DNA of 64,000 nucleotides from Bacteroidota bacterium (GTDB lineage Bacteria; Bacteroidota; Bacteroidia; Chitinophagales; Chitinophagaceae): the NCBI GenBank assembly GCA_016706595.1, contig JADJJH010000003.1:434001-498000 (forward strand), written 5' to 3'. Positions 50,156-60,043 of the stretch are shown piece by piece (position 1 is the first letter of the stretch; the number at the start of each line of letters is the position of its first letter). The position numbers and the translations under genes were made by a program. Under the pieces are notes generated by a model. The model was not told where the DNA came from. It saw nothing but the letters and a program-made list of their open reading frames with translations, and ran no database searches.

Positions 50156-50301
50156 GGGCGTATCCCCTGTGGTGCCCCGAAAGCAAATGTGTATTTACCT
50201 CTGAAATCAATTGGTTGCATGCTTCGGGACTACTACAGGGGTCGGGCTATCTCTTCAAGCCCATCCGAAGCGGCTGGGGCTTTTCGTTCTATCCCTTACG
50301 C
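50156..50301 (+). ncRNA. Structured intergenic RNA-like element
   Basis: Between the cysteine desulfurase and HmuY genes. A 7-bp stem (cccctgt 50164-50170 with acagggg 50235-50241) encloses a second stem (cccgaa 50176-50181 with ttcggg 50223-50228). A third hairpin (aagccc/gggctt) follows gtcgggctatc, and the element ends in atcccttacgc. The words GGGCGT, TCGGGCTATC and ATCCCTTACGC recur between genes in many Bacteroidota, in my recollection. Transcription is not shown; the orientation follows those words. Confidence 0.5.
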
Positions 50302-50310
50302 AAGTCTCCG

Positions 50311-51288
50311 TTACATTAATTGTTTAAACTCAAACTTCGGACTACCCTTAACACCGGTACTGCTATAAAAATCTAAAAAGTGAAGTTTGAAATAGTGGTC
50401 ATTACGATTTTTAATTACGTAATTATATTTTTTTACAATGGTGTAAATACCTTTATCAATAATATACGTTTTCCAATCATAACCAATCACATCTCTACTT
50501 TCAGAAAGAGGAACCGAGGTGGCAAAGTTTTCATCTATGGTATTATAATCTGTCAATGAATCTTTATACGCTGAACTTCCGTAAGGGTTTAAAAGTAAAC
50601 CATTCACGATATATCGTAAAGCGGGGCTTTGATCATAAAATGTATAATGATACCGAGTGACTACAATATCCCAAGTATTTTTATCAGGCTCAATTCCACT
50701 TACTGTCTTCAATAATTCAAACGAAAAATAAGTATAATTACAAATTGCATTTTTGGTAATCGTAATCATTGCAGGAATTGTTGAGTTAATATCACCAACG
50801 GCAATTTTATATTCAAATGCATCTTCTTGTAAAAATTGAATCTTACGAATTTTGGTGCCGTTTTCATTCAACTTTATGATATACACATTGTTTTTATTTT
50901 TCCAATCTCCAATAGCCGAAGAATCTATACTGCCATTAGGGGCATCATATCGCCAGCTAGTTTTGGCCATCGTTGTATCGGTATATCCAACATCTTCAAA
51001 TTTTGTTTTATTAGTATTATAGGCTGCCATGCCTTTACCGCCATTTACATAGATTCCATGTTGTGATGCGCTACTTGAAAATGCCAAATCCCAACTTTCA
51101 ACTTCACTTACATGAACCACTTTTTGTTGTTCGAGGTTAATAAAAAACTGATTGTCATAAGTCTCGCCCATATCCACTTGCAAAACTTGTCCGTCACCTT
51201 TAGCAGGTAAGGTAATCGGTAATTCTTTCTTCTCGCAAGAAGCAAAAGTGATAATGGCAAAAAGAGATAATAAAAAATGCGTTTTCAT
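50311..51288 (-). CDS. HmuY-family lipoprotein
   Basis: A 325-residue protein with a lipobox (FASC) and HmuY-type features: VESWDLAFSS near residue 65 and a C-terminal YFKLHFLDFYSSTGVKGSP. HmuY proteins are surface lipoproteins; the prototype of Porphyromonas binds heme. Heme-ligand histidines cannot be assigned here, so binding is not certain. No HmuR receptor is adjacent. Confidence 0.75.
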   Translation of the reverse strand: MKTHFLLSLFAIITFASCEKKELPITLPAKGDGQVLQVDMGETYDNQFFINLEQQKVVHVSEVESWDLAFSSSASQHGIYVNGGKGMAAYNTNKTKFEDVGYTDTTMAKTSWRYDAPNGSIDSSAIGDWKNKNNVYIIKLNENGTKIRKIQFLQEDAFEYKIAVGDINSTIPAMITITKNAICNYTYFSFELLKTVSGIEPDKNTWDIVVTRYHYTFYDQSPALRYIVNGLLLNPYGSSAYKDSLTDYNTIDENFATSVPLSESRDVIGYDWKTYIIDKGIYTIVKKYNYVIKNRNDHYFKLHFLDFYSSTGVKGSPKFEFKQLM

Positions 51289-51385
51289 ATCAGCAGCAAA
51301 TTTCCGGCATTAATTATTTAATCAGGCAATCGGGCTACTAAGTTTTGTCATTCTAATGTCATAAATGCTCTTTAATGGGGAAAAC

Positions 51386-52165
51386 TCACAGCATATGAAA
51401 GTCGTCCTTGTCTTTTTGAAAGGGTAATGTACTTCGCAGGCTGCTTACGTTTTGTTGGTCAATTTCATAATTTAGTATGTCATGCATAGCGTTTGAGCGA
51501 GTGAGAATTTCACCTAAAGGGTCAATAATACAGCTTTCGCCACTATATTGATGTCCGTTCCCATCTTCGCCGGTTCGGTTCATGCCTATTACATAACATT
51601 GATTTTCGATGGCGCGCGCTTGTAATAAAGTTTTCCATGCATGCACTCTTTTTACAGGCCAATTGGCAACATATAAAATAACATCATATTCATCTGCCTG
51701 ATGCTGTCTGCTCCAAACCGGAAAGCGAAGATCGTAACAGATTAAAGTCAAAATTCGAATACCCTTTACTTGTGTAATGAGTCGTTTGGTTCCCGGTGTA
51801 AACTCTACATCTTCGCCTGCATAGCTAAATAAATGACGTTTATCATAATAACCAAAATTCCCATCGGGTTGCATCCAAATTAATCGATTAAAATATTTGC
51901 CGGCTTCTTCGATAATCAAACTTCCTGTGAGAATAATTTTGTGCTCCATTGCCATTTGCTTCATCCATCGAATGCTTTTGCCGTCCATGTTTTCAGCTAA
52001 GGCAGCTGCTTGCATACTAAATCCTGTGGTAAACATTTCCGGTAACACAAGCACTTCTTTTTTACCTTCAATAGATTCAATTTTTGAAGTAAACATCTTT
52101 AAATTTTCATTGGGGTTTTCCCAATGTAAAGGACTTTGTAGAAGTGTAAAGTGTAGGGTAGACAT
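51386..52165 (-). CDS. Nitrilase-family omega-amidase (YafV type)
   Basis: A 259-residue cytosolic enzyme with the Glu-Lys-Cys triad: LPEMFTTGF (Glu ~43), YDKRHLFS (Lys ~107) and LTLICYDLRFP (Cys ~141). The length and the RHLFSYAGE block fit omega-amidase/YafV, which removes 2-oxoglutaramate or 2-oxosuccinamate made by transamination or by methionine salvage. Confidence 0.88.
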   Translation of the reverse strand: MSTLHFTLLQSPLHWENPNENLKMFTSKIESIEGKKEVLVLPEMFTTGFSMQAAALAENMDGKSIRWMKQMAMEHKIILTGSLIIEEAGKYFNRLIWMQPDGNFGYYDKRHLFSYAGEDVEFTPGTKRLITQVKGIRILTLICYDLRFPVWSRQHQADEYDVILYVANWPVKRVHAWKTLLQARAIENQCYVIGMNRTGEDGNGHQYSGESCIIDPLGEILTRSNAMHDILNYEIDQQNVSSLRSTLPFQKDKDDFHML

Positions 52166-52200
52166 AGTTACTTATAAGGTTTAAAAATAGGAATCAATTT

Positions 52201-52263
52201 TCAATGTTTAATCTTCAATGTTCAATCTTCAATGTTCAATCTTCAATGTTCAATCTTCAATCT
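52201..52263. repeat. 14-bp tandem repeat
   Basis: About 4.5 copies of the 14-mer tcaatgttcaatct (first copy with one change) between two genes. Short TTCAAT-type repeats like this also occur at 62450-62481. Confidence 0.85.
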
Positions 52264-52323
52264 TCAGTTTCTTTACAAATTACTGAAAAAGCAATTGTTT
52301 CCTTATGAATTGTAGACTAGCAC

Positions 52324-53289
52324 TTACAATTTGATCACTTGATTCATCTGTGCCACGCGAAATCCATTATCATGAATTGATATAAATTCTTTACTGCTAG
52401 AATCAAGTGCTAAATTAGTATGGTTAAAATGAATGAAATGAATTTTTTGTTTTTCTGCTGCGGTAAGATGTTGAAACAACTGCATGCTTTCAATAATGAA
52501 TGGATGTGGAATCTCGGAAATATTTCGAGTATTAATTTCTTCGCCATTATAAAACGTGCCATCAATCAATGCATAATCTACTTTTGAAATTAAGTCGGTA
52601 ATTTCTTCATCCCACTTTTCCCATTTGTCAATATCAGGAATGAAAAGAACTTTCTTGTTTGGACCTTCAATAATAAAACCAACGGTTTCCGAAAATTCGT
52701 CGCGATGTGGTACAAGTAAAGGCGTAAGTGAAAGCTTCTCAGAAAGGGCCATCTTCGTTTGGTTTTGTAAAGGATATAAAGCAATATTTTTCTGATTCAC
52801 TAGCTGGCTCCAAGGACCGTTTGCTTCTAAAAATTGTTTCATTCTTGGCATGGTATAAACCGGTATCGAATTGGCATTAATAGCTTCTTTACCTAAAAAC
52901 ATTAATCCACTATAGTGCCCAATATGTGCATGCGTGAGAAATATACCATCAGGCATTTCTGCTTTTGAAAATGATGCCATCCGATGTAATAATTTCGCTT
53001 GTCTCGGAAAATCGGGAGTGCATTCTAGTAAATACTTTTTTTGTGATTGCGGATCGATGATGCCTAATGAAACTACATTTCGATGAAGTTCGGGTTGAAG
53101 AAATAATTTACTACAACATGTTTTTTTACAACCTATATGCGGCGAACCTCCATCTTGAACCGTACCTAAAACAATAAGTGAAGTTTCTGTAATGGCATTA
53201 GGATTTGCTTTGGCTATATCCTTTTGTTGTGTATTTGATTGACACGAAATGAAACCAATAATAGTAAATATGAGGAATGATTTTTTCAT
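52324..53289 (-). CDS. PqqB-like metallo-beta-lactamase-fold lipoprotein
   Basis: A 321-residue protein with a signal and lipobox (GFISC). Near the start of the domain is QDGGSPHIGCKKTCC, as in PqqB-like proteins. The metal motif is reduced to THAHIGHYSGL (THxHxGH instead of HxHxDH), and LVPHRDEF, FIPDIDKW and FNHTNLAL follow. It is probably a hydrolase with an altered metal site. No PQQ genes are nearby, so PQQ synthesis is unlikely. Confidence 0.7.
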   Translation of the reverse strand: MKKSFLIFTIIGFISCQSNTQQKDIAKANPNAITETSLIVLGTVQDGGSPHIGCKKTCCSKLFLQPELHRNVVSLGIIDPQSQKKYLLECTPDFPRQAKLLHRMASFSKAEMPDGIFLTHAHIGHYSGLMFLGKEAINANSIPVYTMPRMKQFLEANGPWSQLVNQKNIALYPLQNQTKMALSEKLSLTPLLVPHRDEFSETVGFIIEGPNKKVLFIPDIDKWEKWDEEITDLISKVDYALIDGTFYNGEEINTRNISEIPHPFIIESMQLFQHLTAAEKQKIHFIHFNHTNLALDSSSKEFISIHDNGFRVAQMNQVIKL

Positions 53290-53349
53290 GGTACTTTTTA
53301 TTTAAATTATTTTGGAACTGTTAAGCATCTTTAGTGGTGCTTATTAATA

Positions 53350-53802
53350 CTACATCGATTTCATTACATCTGAAATATACTCAAACTCAAATCCTTTTTG
53401 TAAAAGATAATTCTTAAGTTTATTCATTTTAGTAAACTTATTTTTTTCTTTACTCAACGTGGCCAGTTTTTTTTCGGATAGTTGTTGAATCGTTTTTACA
53501 TACTCAGCTTCTTCAATTTCTTGCATGCCTTGAGTGATACAATATGAAGAAACTCCTTGTAACTTTAAGGCTTGCAAAATTTTGTTTCTGCCCCATTGCT
53601 TATACTTAAATTTGCCGCGAACGATGGCAGCCGCATAGCGTTCTTCATTCAAGTAATTCTCTTCAATTAAACAAGCAATAATTTCTTCAAGGGCATAACC
53701 ATAGACTTCTAAGGATAATAGTTTGGTACGTACTTCCTTATGACTGCGCTCTTGATATGCACAATAATATTTTAGCTTTTCTAATGCTGATGAATCCATC
53801 AC
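53350..53802 (-). CDS. recX: RecX-family regulator
   Basis: A 150-residue protein of three-helix tandem repeats typical of RecX: CAYQERSHKEVRTKL, then EENYLNEERYAAAIVRGK and a C-terminal repeat with LLQKGFEFEYISDVM. RecX binds RecA filaments and limits their activity. The recA gene is not in the window. It follows the MoxR gene by 9 bp in the same orientation. Confidence 0.88.
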   Translation of the reverse strand: MMDSSALEKLKYYCAYQERSHKEVRTKLLSLEVYGYALEEIIACLIEENYLNEERYAAAIVRGKFKYKQWGRNKILQALKLQGVSSYCITQGMQEIEEAEYVKTIQQLSEKKLATLSKEKNKFTKMNKLKNYLLQKGFEFEYISDVMKSM

Positions 53803-53811
53803 TCGACGAAC

Positions 53812-54786
53812 TTAAAACAATTTTAATTTACTAAGCCTGTCCATTTCTTTGCCAAGCAATTGTTTCAAGGCTACTTGCTTAGCTTCTTTATGTTTATAAA
53901 GTAAGCGATGATCTAATACCGATAGGCTTATGGCTTCTACATCATCTTCAATCACAAAACTCCTGCCATTCACTAGGGCATATGCTTTTAAACATTTAAT
54001 AAAATTAATTCCACAACGGGTTGATGCGCCTAAACTAATGCCTTCATGGGCTCTTGTTCCTCTTACTAAATTCGAAACTGCTTTCAGTATTTCATCATGC
54101 ACAAAAATTTGCTCTGCCTCGTGTTGCAACTGAAGTACTTCTTGTAAACTCAATACCTGTTTCATGCGATCTAAATTCGAATCGATGTGTACATAGTTTT
54201 TATAAATTGATAATTCGGTTTCTTCATCCACATAGCCAAAATAAATTTTCATAAAAAAGCGATCGAGTTGAGCAGCGGGTAGGGGATAAGTACCTTCCAT
54301 TTCAACAGGATTTTGTGTGGCTATCGTAAAAAATAGTTGCTCGAGTTTATAGGTTATTTCCCCCATGGTAATTTGATGTTCGGCCATACATTCAAGTAAG
54401 GCACTTTGTACTTTGGGTGATGCTCGATTTATTTCATCAGCCAATAATACATTGCAGAACAAAGGTCCCTTTTTAAAAATGAATTCCTTTTGCACATCAT
54501 CAAAAATATGGGTGCCTAATAAGTCCATAGGTAATAAATCGGGTGTAAACTGAACACGTTTAAATAGTGCACTTTCATTTGCCGAGCCTGCAATGGAAGC
54601 CGCTAAAGTTTTAGCTAATACTGTTTTACCTGTGCCGGGATTGTCTTCCATTAAAATATGACCTTTCGCTAATAAGCAGGTAATTACTTGTATAATTTGT
54701 TCACGCTTACCTTTAATTACCGTTTCCATATTTGTAATTAATTTTTCAATAAGCTCATTGCTTGACATTTGGTTTTGATTCTCCAT
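53812..54786 (-). CDS. MoxR-family AAA ATPase
   Basis: A 324-residue ATPase with Walker A EDNPGTGKTVLAK, Walker B VLLADEINRASPK, sensor TQNPVEMEGTYPLP and arginine-finger regions (AQLDRFF). MoxR ATPases act as chaperones that mature or activate partner complexes. The two upstream genes encode a transglutaminase-like and a DUF58 protein, the common MoxR partners. Starts 2 bp after the previous stop. Confidence 0.92.
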   Translation of the reverse strand: MENQNQMSSNELIEKLITNMETVIKGKREQIIQVITCLLAKGHILMEDNPGTGKTVLAKTLAASIAGSANESALFKRVQFTPDLLPMDLLGTHIFDDVQKEFIFKKGPLFCNVLLADEINRASPKVQSALLECMAEHQITMGEITYKLEQLFFTIATQNPVEMEGTYPLPAAQLDRFFMKIYFGYVDEETELSIYKNYVHIDSNLDRMKQVLSLQEVLQLQHEAEQIFVHDEILKAVSNLVRGTRAHEGISLGASTRCGINFIKCLKAYALVNGRSFVIEDDVEAISLSVLDHRLLYKHKEAKQVALKQLLGKEMDRLSKLKLF

Positions 54787-54788
54787 AT

Positions 54789-57404
54789 TTAGTTTGTTGC
54801 TGCTTCAGGTTCTGATAATGTGTAAAATTGTAATAATAAATTGATATTCAAAAACCCAAGTATGCGTTTGCCTAGCTTGGTTTGTTTATGTATTCTTTCG
54901 ATGAAGGTGCTGTAAAATGCATGAATGAAATTTGTTTCACTAACAGATAATACTTGTTCACTATATTTCAATTTCAAATAGAGTAAAATAAATTTTACAT
55001 AATTTGCGTCAAATTGTGGGTCTACTATTTCACTCGCATATTTATAAGCACTTAAGGAATTTCGTTGAATGCCTAATTGGTTTAAGTAAAGCGAACTGCT
55101 TCGATACATGAAATACGATTTTTGTTTTATAGACTTACTATAACGCATACGTGTTTTGTAATAATAATACACTAAGGTAGGCGTCAACAAAATGAGTAGA
55201 ATGATACCTCCTATGATCAATGACATCACAATAAGATAGTATGAAAGAGGTTTGTTTTCATTCTCAATATTGTTTTTATTTTTTACGGCAAGATCTTTTT
55301 TCAAATCTTTAATATATACTTCATCAATTGGTAAAGTATTGGGTAACTTCTTGAGTAATTGTTTGCTATTTTTTTCTGGCGAGAAAGCTTTGAGTTTTTC
55401 ACTATACGAAACCGCCATTATTTTTTCACTTTTATGCAAAGAAGTTATGGGTACCTGCAGACTGTCCTTCCAAATATTTGCAGTTTGTAAATTAAGCTCA
55501 AGTGTGTCATGCATGTTTTTATACTCGCAATCTTTAAAAATTAAATTATAGGTTAATAGTTTCGCCGATTTTTGTAAGGTATCAACACTTAGTATTTCGC
55601 CGCCTAAGGCCAATACTGGATTAGGTGGTTGCATTGGTGGTGTGCCATCGGGCGAAGGCGACTGCTCGGCTTCATCATTGCCAACCGTTGTATCAAAATC
55701 TATCCAACCATATTCAGGAAAATAGACTTGCACCCAACCATGCGATTGATCTTCGTAAAACCAATACCAACCTTTGTTTTTATCACTTCTATCAACCGTT
55801 AAAAATCCGGTAACTATGCGCGATGGTATTTTCATAGCACGCAATAAAAATAAAGTAGCACCTGCATAATAGGCACAGTATCCTTTTTTACTTTCAAATA
55901 AAAAGTACATTAGGTTTGATGAGCCGGGTAGGCCTGGAATGCCAGGATTATCGGTATAGGAATACACTTTTTCGCCCAATGCATTACGTTGTAAAAAGTA
56001 ATCCCGAATACTGAGTACTTTGTCAATGGTTGTTTTTTTTCCTTCAGCTAAACTATCGGCAAGCATTTGAATCCGGGCATATTGACGCGCATTGGGAAAA
56101 TGAGTATAATATTTTAAAAAATCAGGTTCAACAGATGTATAGCCTTTTGCCTTACGTAATTCTTCGAATCTAAATTGTTGAAAAGCTTTTATTTCAGGAT
56201 TATCACTATTGTAAATAAAGTAGGCACTATTTAAATCTGATACATAGCTTTTGGTTCGATAGGCATATTTAAACTCCTGTTGATATTCTTTTTCAACCGT
56301 AATAGGTTGTACCCAAAATGCAGTGCTTGGTGCAAGAAATGCGGTTGCTGATAACCTCTTTTTATATATTTCGATTTCAATGGTTTTACGATTTTTTCTG
56401 CTAAGTCCATTTTCGATTCTACTACTATCTACAAAGGTTGAAAAAAGTTGAATACTTGATGGGTTAGGTGTAAACTCATCACTAAAGGCTAAAGTGGTAT
56501 CACGTTCGAAGGTTTCGGTAAGTGTATCAAATTTACTGAAATGCCAACAGGTAAGATAAAGAGGATTTGGAATTTCGGTACCAGGTAAATAACTATTAAT
56601 ATGTGCACAAAATAAGGGTTCAGGGTTTTTATTCCTGCTATTATTGGTTCCCATACCCATCGATTGTTTATTTTCAACCGAGCCATCTTTCTTGTTTTCA
56701 AGCATTTGGTTTTCGCCATCCTTTGCACCACCTCCATAAGCCTCCACTCGTTCTTTAATTTGCGGGTACATGAAATAAATGAGAATACCCAATGTAATCA
56801 ACAGCGTTGCACAAAACATGATGAGGCGCTTACTAAATCGCCACCAAAATATACCATGTGTATGTTCAGTATTGCGAAGTGCTTCGTAGGTGTACATTAA
56901 ATAAATGCTATACAAAACAACCGGTGTTAAATAGCTTAATAATTTTTCGGGCGTAAAGAGTCCACCCGTTTTGGCAATTAAAAAAATACACAATGTCAAT
57001 AAAAAACCTGAAAGCAATAAAGGGAAAAAATGAATCCGTTGCAAGCCCCAACCAATTAACCATCCAGCCATGAATAAGTAACTAAAAATGAGAAACTGCA
57101 CTGAAATAAAGAAACTATCTAACTCTCCAACTGCATAGCGGTCGAGTATTTGATAAATAGAATAAAAGACAAAAATGCTTGCGGCAAATAAAGGCAAAAA
57201 TCGAAACCTGAATTGTGCTATAAAAAAAGCAAGCAACATACCTGCACCTACATATAATGATTGTGAAAACCATTGATCTTGTAACACACTAAAATACTGA
57301 TTGCTATTCCATAAAATAAACATAATCACCATTACCGTTGGTAGTAGTAAAAAAAGTACCGAGGCAAAAAAGCGAGAAGGTGATATGTGTTTTAATACTT
57401 TCAT
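54789..57404 (-). CDS. Membrane transglutaminase-like protein (DUF3488/TgpA type)
   Basis: An 871-residue protein with about eight N-terminal membrane helices (~10-235), a transglutaminase domain (~440-590) and one more membrane helix (~745-770). The triad is visible: Cys in KKGYCAYYAGA, His in QSHGWVQVYF, Asp in WIDFDTT. This TgpA-like family works with a MoxR ATPase and a DUF58 protein, as here. The substrate in Bacteroidota is unknown. Confidence 0.85.
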   Translation of the reverse strand: MKVLKHISPSRFFASVLFLLLPTVMVIMFILWNSNQYFSVLQDQWFSQSLYVGAGMLLAFFIAQFRFRFLPLFAASIFVFYSIYQILDRYAVGELDSFFISVQFLIFSYLFMAGWLIGWGLQRIHFFPLLLSGFLLTLCIFLIAKTGGLFTPEKLLSYLTPVVLYSIYLMYTYEALRNTEHTHGIFWWRFSKRLIMFCATLLITLGILIYFMYPQIKERVEAYGGGAKDGENQMLENKKDGSVENKQSMGMGTNNSRNKNPEPLFCAHINSYLPGTEIPNPLYLTCWHFSKFDTLTETFERDTTLAFSDEFTPNPSSIQLFSTFVDSSRIENGLSRKNRKTIEIEIYKKRLSATAFLAPSTAFWVQPITVEKEYQQEFKYAYRTKSYVSDLNSAYFIYNSDNPEIKAFQQFRFEELRKAKGYTSVEPDFLKYYTHFPNARQYARIQMLADSLAEGKKTTIDKVLSIRDYFLQRNALGEKVYSYTDNPGIPGLPGSSNLMYFLFESKKGYCAYYAGATLFLLRAMKIPSRIVTGFLTVDRSDKNKGWYWFYEDQSHGWVQVYFPEYGWIDFDTTVGNDEAEQSPSPDGTPPMQPPNPVLALGGEILSVDTLQKSAKLLTYNLIFKDCEYKNMHDTLELNLQTANIWKDSLQVPITSLHKSEKIMAVSYSEKLKAFSPEKNSKQLLKKLPNTLPIDEVYIKDLKKDLAVKNKNNIENENKPLSYYLIVMSLIIGGIILLILLTPTLVYYYYKTRMRYSKSIKQKSYFMYRSSSLYLNQLGIQRNSLSAYKYASEIVDPQFDANYVKFILLYLKLKYSEQVLSVSETNFIHAFYSTFIERIHKQTKLGKRILGFLNINLLLQFYTLSEPEAATN

Positions 57405-58831
57405 TACATTATTTCAAACTGAATATTTTGTTGCTTTAATATTTTAAGAATGGCTTGTTCGTTTTTTTGAAGTTTGAATTTTAAAGGATGAAATACCCAT
57501 TTACTTCGTAATGCATTCAATCGATCTGGTTTGGGTTTAAAAATGATTTTCATTAACCAATTTAGTATTACTTGACTATGAAACACCTTGCTTAAAGGTA
57601 TAAAAAATACCCGAACATGATTGGCTGAATCATTGAATGTTCGTTCAATATCTACAACAGATGATAAGGAGTGTAAACATAATACTGAGGCATGTTGTGC
57701 TTTAAAGTAGTCAGACAATTCAACATGGTGATGCCAATTGGCTCGTGTAAGTATTAAGCCGGTTTCATCCGGTGTTGTGGATTGTGAGTTGCTGTGTTGA
57801 TCGCTGATATATTTTACCTCAAATTCTTTTTCGTGTAAAACATCAAATACCGACCATACCGCATTTTTAAAATAGTTGCTCATCTCCTGTTGAAACTCGC
57901 CTTGTGTTGAAAAACTTTTATCAACATAGAAACTTGCATACATATAAATATGCGAGGCAAATGGATCCATAATTTCAGGCACGCGAACCACTAACTCTTT
58001 ATGTTTAGCAAAAATTTTCCATACAATGCGACGAACATCATCGGCATCTTCAAATTTTTTATAATTTAAATATTCGCCTTGTACTTTTCGCAATGTGGTG
58101 ATGCGTATTTTTTCTTCTTCAGTTTTTCTTGGATTCATTTCTTCAATAACAGGATCGGAAGATTGTGGTAGATTAAGCAGACTTTTAGATTGAGGAATAT
58201 TGATGGTGAAAGAAAAAAACTGCAACATATCCTCGAAAGAAATAAGCGCATCCGAAAAATGATATTCTTTGATGTCAGGTAAGGATAAGGTATTGAGCCC
58301 GCGAACGCCATTATTAAACGAAAAGAAATTTCTTTTGATACGTTCAGTCAGTATCATTTTTTCGGTGAGCAAATGTTTATCGTAAACTAATTGCATTTTT
58401 ATAAAACCTAAAATGGGTTTGATGGCTGATGGTAGTTTACTTTCGAGTTGCATAATATGTGCATCTTTACTTGCAGTATGCATTTGTAAGCTGAGAATAG
58501 CTTGATTTCCTTTGCCTTTTTGATATAAAAAATGTAGAAAGCAAAAGCAAGCAGAACAAAATGAAATGGCCACTACAATAAATGAAAATAGTAAAGCAAT
58601 TTGGGTCATTAAAATAATAATACCCGAAAATGAACTAGTATCAATATTTGGAATGAGGAGATATTTTTTGGCTAACCAGACTAGGAGGATGAAAAGAAAA
58701 AAATTCAGTCGGAATGGATTGAACTGCAAATAATACCTAAGCCGACTTATTATTTTTGTGAACCTCATGCGCGATTTTAAAATTAACCGAAGATAAATTG
58801 AATTGATTTGTGTTTCGGCATTTAAAGGCAA
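57404..58831 (-). CDS. DUF58 domain membrane protein
   Basis: A 475-residue frame; an ATG at 58768 (MRFTKIIS) is an equally good start. Two membrane helices (~40-60 and ~70-95) precede a DUF58 region around 270-300 (EGEY-like and DVRRIVWKIFAKHKELVV). DUF58 proteins are vWA-like partners of MoxR ATPases. Its last base overlaps the next gene start, so the cluster DUF58, transglutaminase, MoxR, RecX is one transcript. Confidence 0.75.
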   Translation of the reverse strand: MPLNAETQINSIYLRLILKSRMRFTKIISRLRYYLQFNPFRLNFFLFILLVWLAKKYLLIPNIDTSSFSGIIILMTQIALLFSFIVVAISFCSACFCFLHFLYQKGKGNQAILSLQMHTASKDAHIMQLESKLPSAIKPILGFIKMQLVYDKHLLTEKMILTERIKRNFFSFNNGVRGLNTLSLPDIKEYHFSDALISFEDMLQFFSFTINIPQSKSLLNLPQSSDPVIEEMNPRKTEEEKIRITTLRKVQGEYLNYKKFEDADDVRRIVWKIFAKHKELVVRVPEIMDPFASHIYMYASFYVDKSFSTQGEFQQEMSNYFKNAVWSVFDVLHEKEFEVKYISDQHSNSQSTTPDETGLILTRANWHHHVELSDYFKAQHASVLCLHSLSSVVDIERTFNDSANHVRVFFIPLSKVFHSQVILNWLMKIIFKPKPDRLNALRSKWVFHPLKFKLQKNEQAILKILKQQNIQFEIM

Positions 58832-59060
58832 ATGATTATTCTATAAGGTTTGTTAAACCTTTATACGCATTTAGTACTATACTAAAAGGCAAGTTAGAAC
58901 TTTTTAAAATCTTTAGTTATGGTGAAGTGCATGACAAAGGCCCCCGTAACATTTGAAACCAAATCTTCAACTTGTTTTATAAATTCATTTCAACTTGGGA
59001 AGTATCTATTTCTTCTCATAAAATTAATTAATGTAAGCCGACAAGGAAGTCAATCGAAAA

Positions 59061-59477
59061 TTATCTTTTTAAAACAAGCACATTGTCCCAATTATTCACA
59101 GGACTCGTTTCTCTTCCATAATAAGTCATGACCATATCGGTAGTAGTTAATGAATTTACTGTGAATGTATCACCATCAAATAATATTTGTGTGTCGTTAA
59201 TTAAGTTGTAGTTTACTGTGTCATACGATCCTGCAATTCTATAATAAGCTTTGCCATTTGAATTAAAATTCACATAGTCGCCGCTGAGTCCATAGTTTAT
59301 AATGGTATCAATTACTGTAGTTGAAGAACCTACATATTGAATATCACTGATGTTAATCAGATTCCAATTATTTTGTAACTTTTGTAATGTTGTTAGTGAA
59401 TTGGATGGAGTAGTGCTTTTTTTACCACATGCACACATTAAACTTACTATGCAAATACTGAATAATATTTTTTTCAT
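59061..59477 (-). CDS. Small lipocalin-like lipoprotein
   Basis: Start at the ATG at 59477 gives a lipoprotein signal (LMCAC) and 138 residues; the longer frame adds no sensible signal. The body is beta-rich with repeated short strands (NNWNLINISDIQYVG, YYRIAGSYDTVNY), as in lipocalin-like DUF4923/DUF5004 proteins of Bacteroidota. Ligand unknown. Confidence 0.65.
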   Translation of the reverse strand: MKKILFSICIVSLMCACGKKSTTPSNSLTTLQKLQNNWNLINISDIQYVGSSTTVIDTIINYGLSGDYVNFNSNGKAYYRIAGSYDTVNYNLINDTQILFDGDTFTVNSLTTTDMVMTYYGRETSPVNNWDNVLVLKR

Positions 59478-60043
59478 TTTGAAGAGAAATTTGAGTTGCA
59501 ATGTTATAGAAAATATTGGAATTTTAGAATAAAAACTGAAACGCAAAATCAAGTTTGCCATTTTTTTGTTTCGTTAAAAACAAACGCACTCCAGTGTTCT
59601 TCTTATTTACAGTAGATGGCTCAAGTTAGGATATAAAATAGGGATTAATCTACATGGTGGACTCACTATTGAATCGAATAAAAAAATATTTCTGATTGTG
59701 AGTTACATAGGTTAGTCTTATTACAATGGAATTCAAACCGGAATCATATAAAAACATAAATCACTTGTCTGCATTGTAAAGCAATTTTCAATTTCAAAGA
59801 TCTACTCACCGTAGATGTTGAGAAATCGATTAAAGAGAAATAGGCATTAGAAAGCAACAAATAGCTTATGCCTTGGCAATAAAAAATTTAGCCCCCAAAA
59901 AAAGAAAGTGATTTTGGATGAAGAGAAGGAGAAAAATAAAAATGAGTCGTTTGATAATCCATTCACCCAATGCCGAATTTACTAATTCACTCATTGTCAC
60001 ATTCGCATATCATCACATCCGATAGCTATCGGATCACATTCTT
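59478..60043. other. Intergenic region with a palindrome
   Basis: No gene is visible. A perfect 18-bp palindrome (atccgatagctatcggat, 60017-60034) lies 10 bp past the stop of the DEAD-box gene and may act as its terminator. It shares CCGATAnnTATCGG with the palindrome at 5641-5658. The rest is AT-rich without repeats. Confidence 0.5.

Noticed and set aside
50134..50319. Plus-strand 61-codon frame between cysteine desulfurase and HmuY
   Set aside because: It runs through the stems of a structured element, is Trp/Pro/Ser-rich without family features, and has no fitting neighbours.
52201..52263. CRISPR array
   Set aside because: The 14-bp units abut without spacers and are too short; no cas gene is near.
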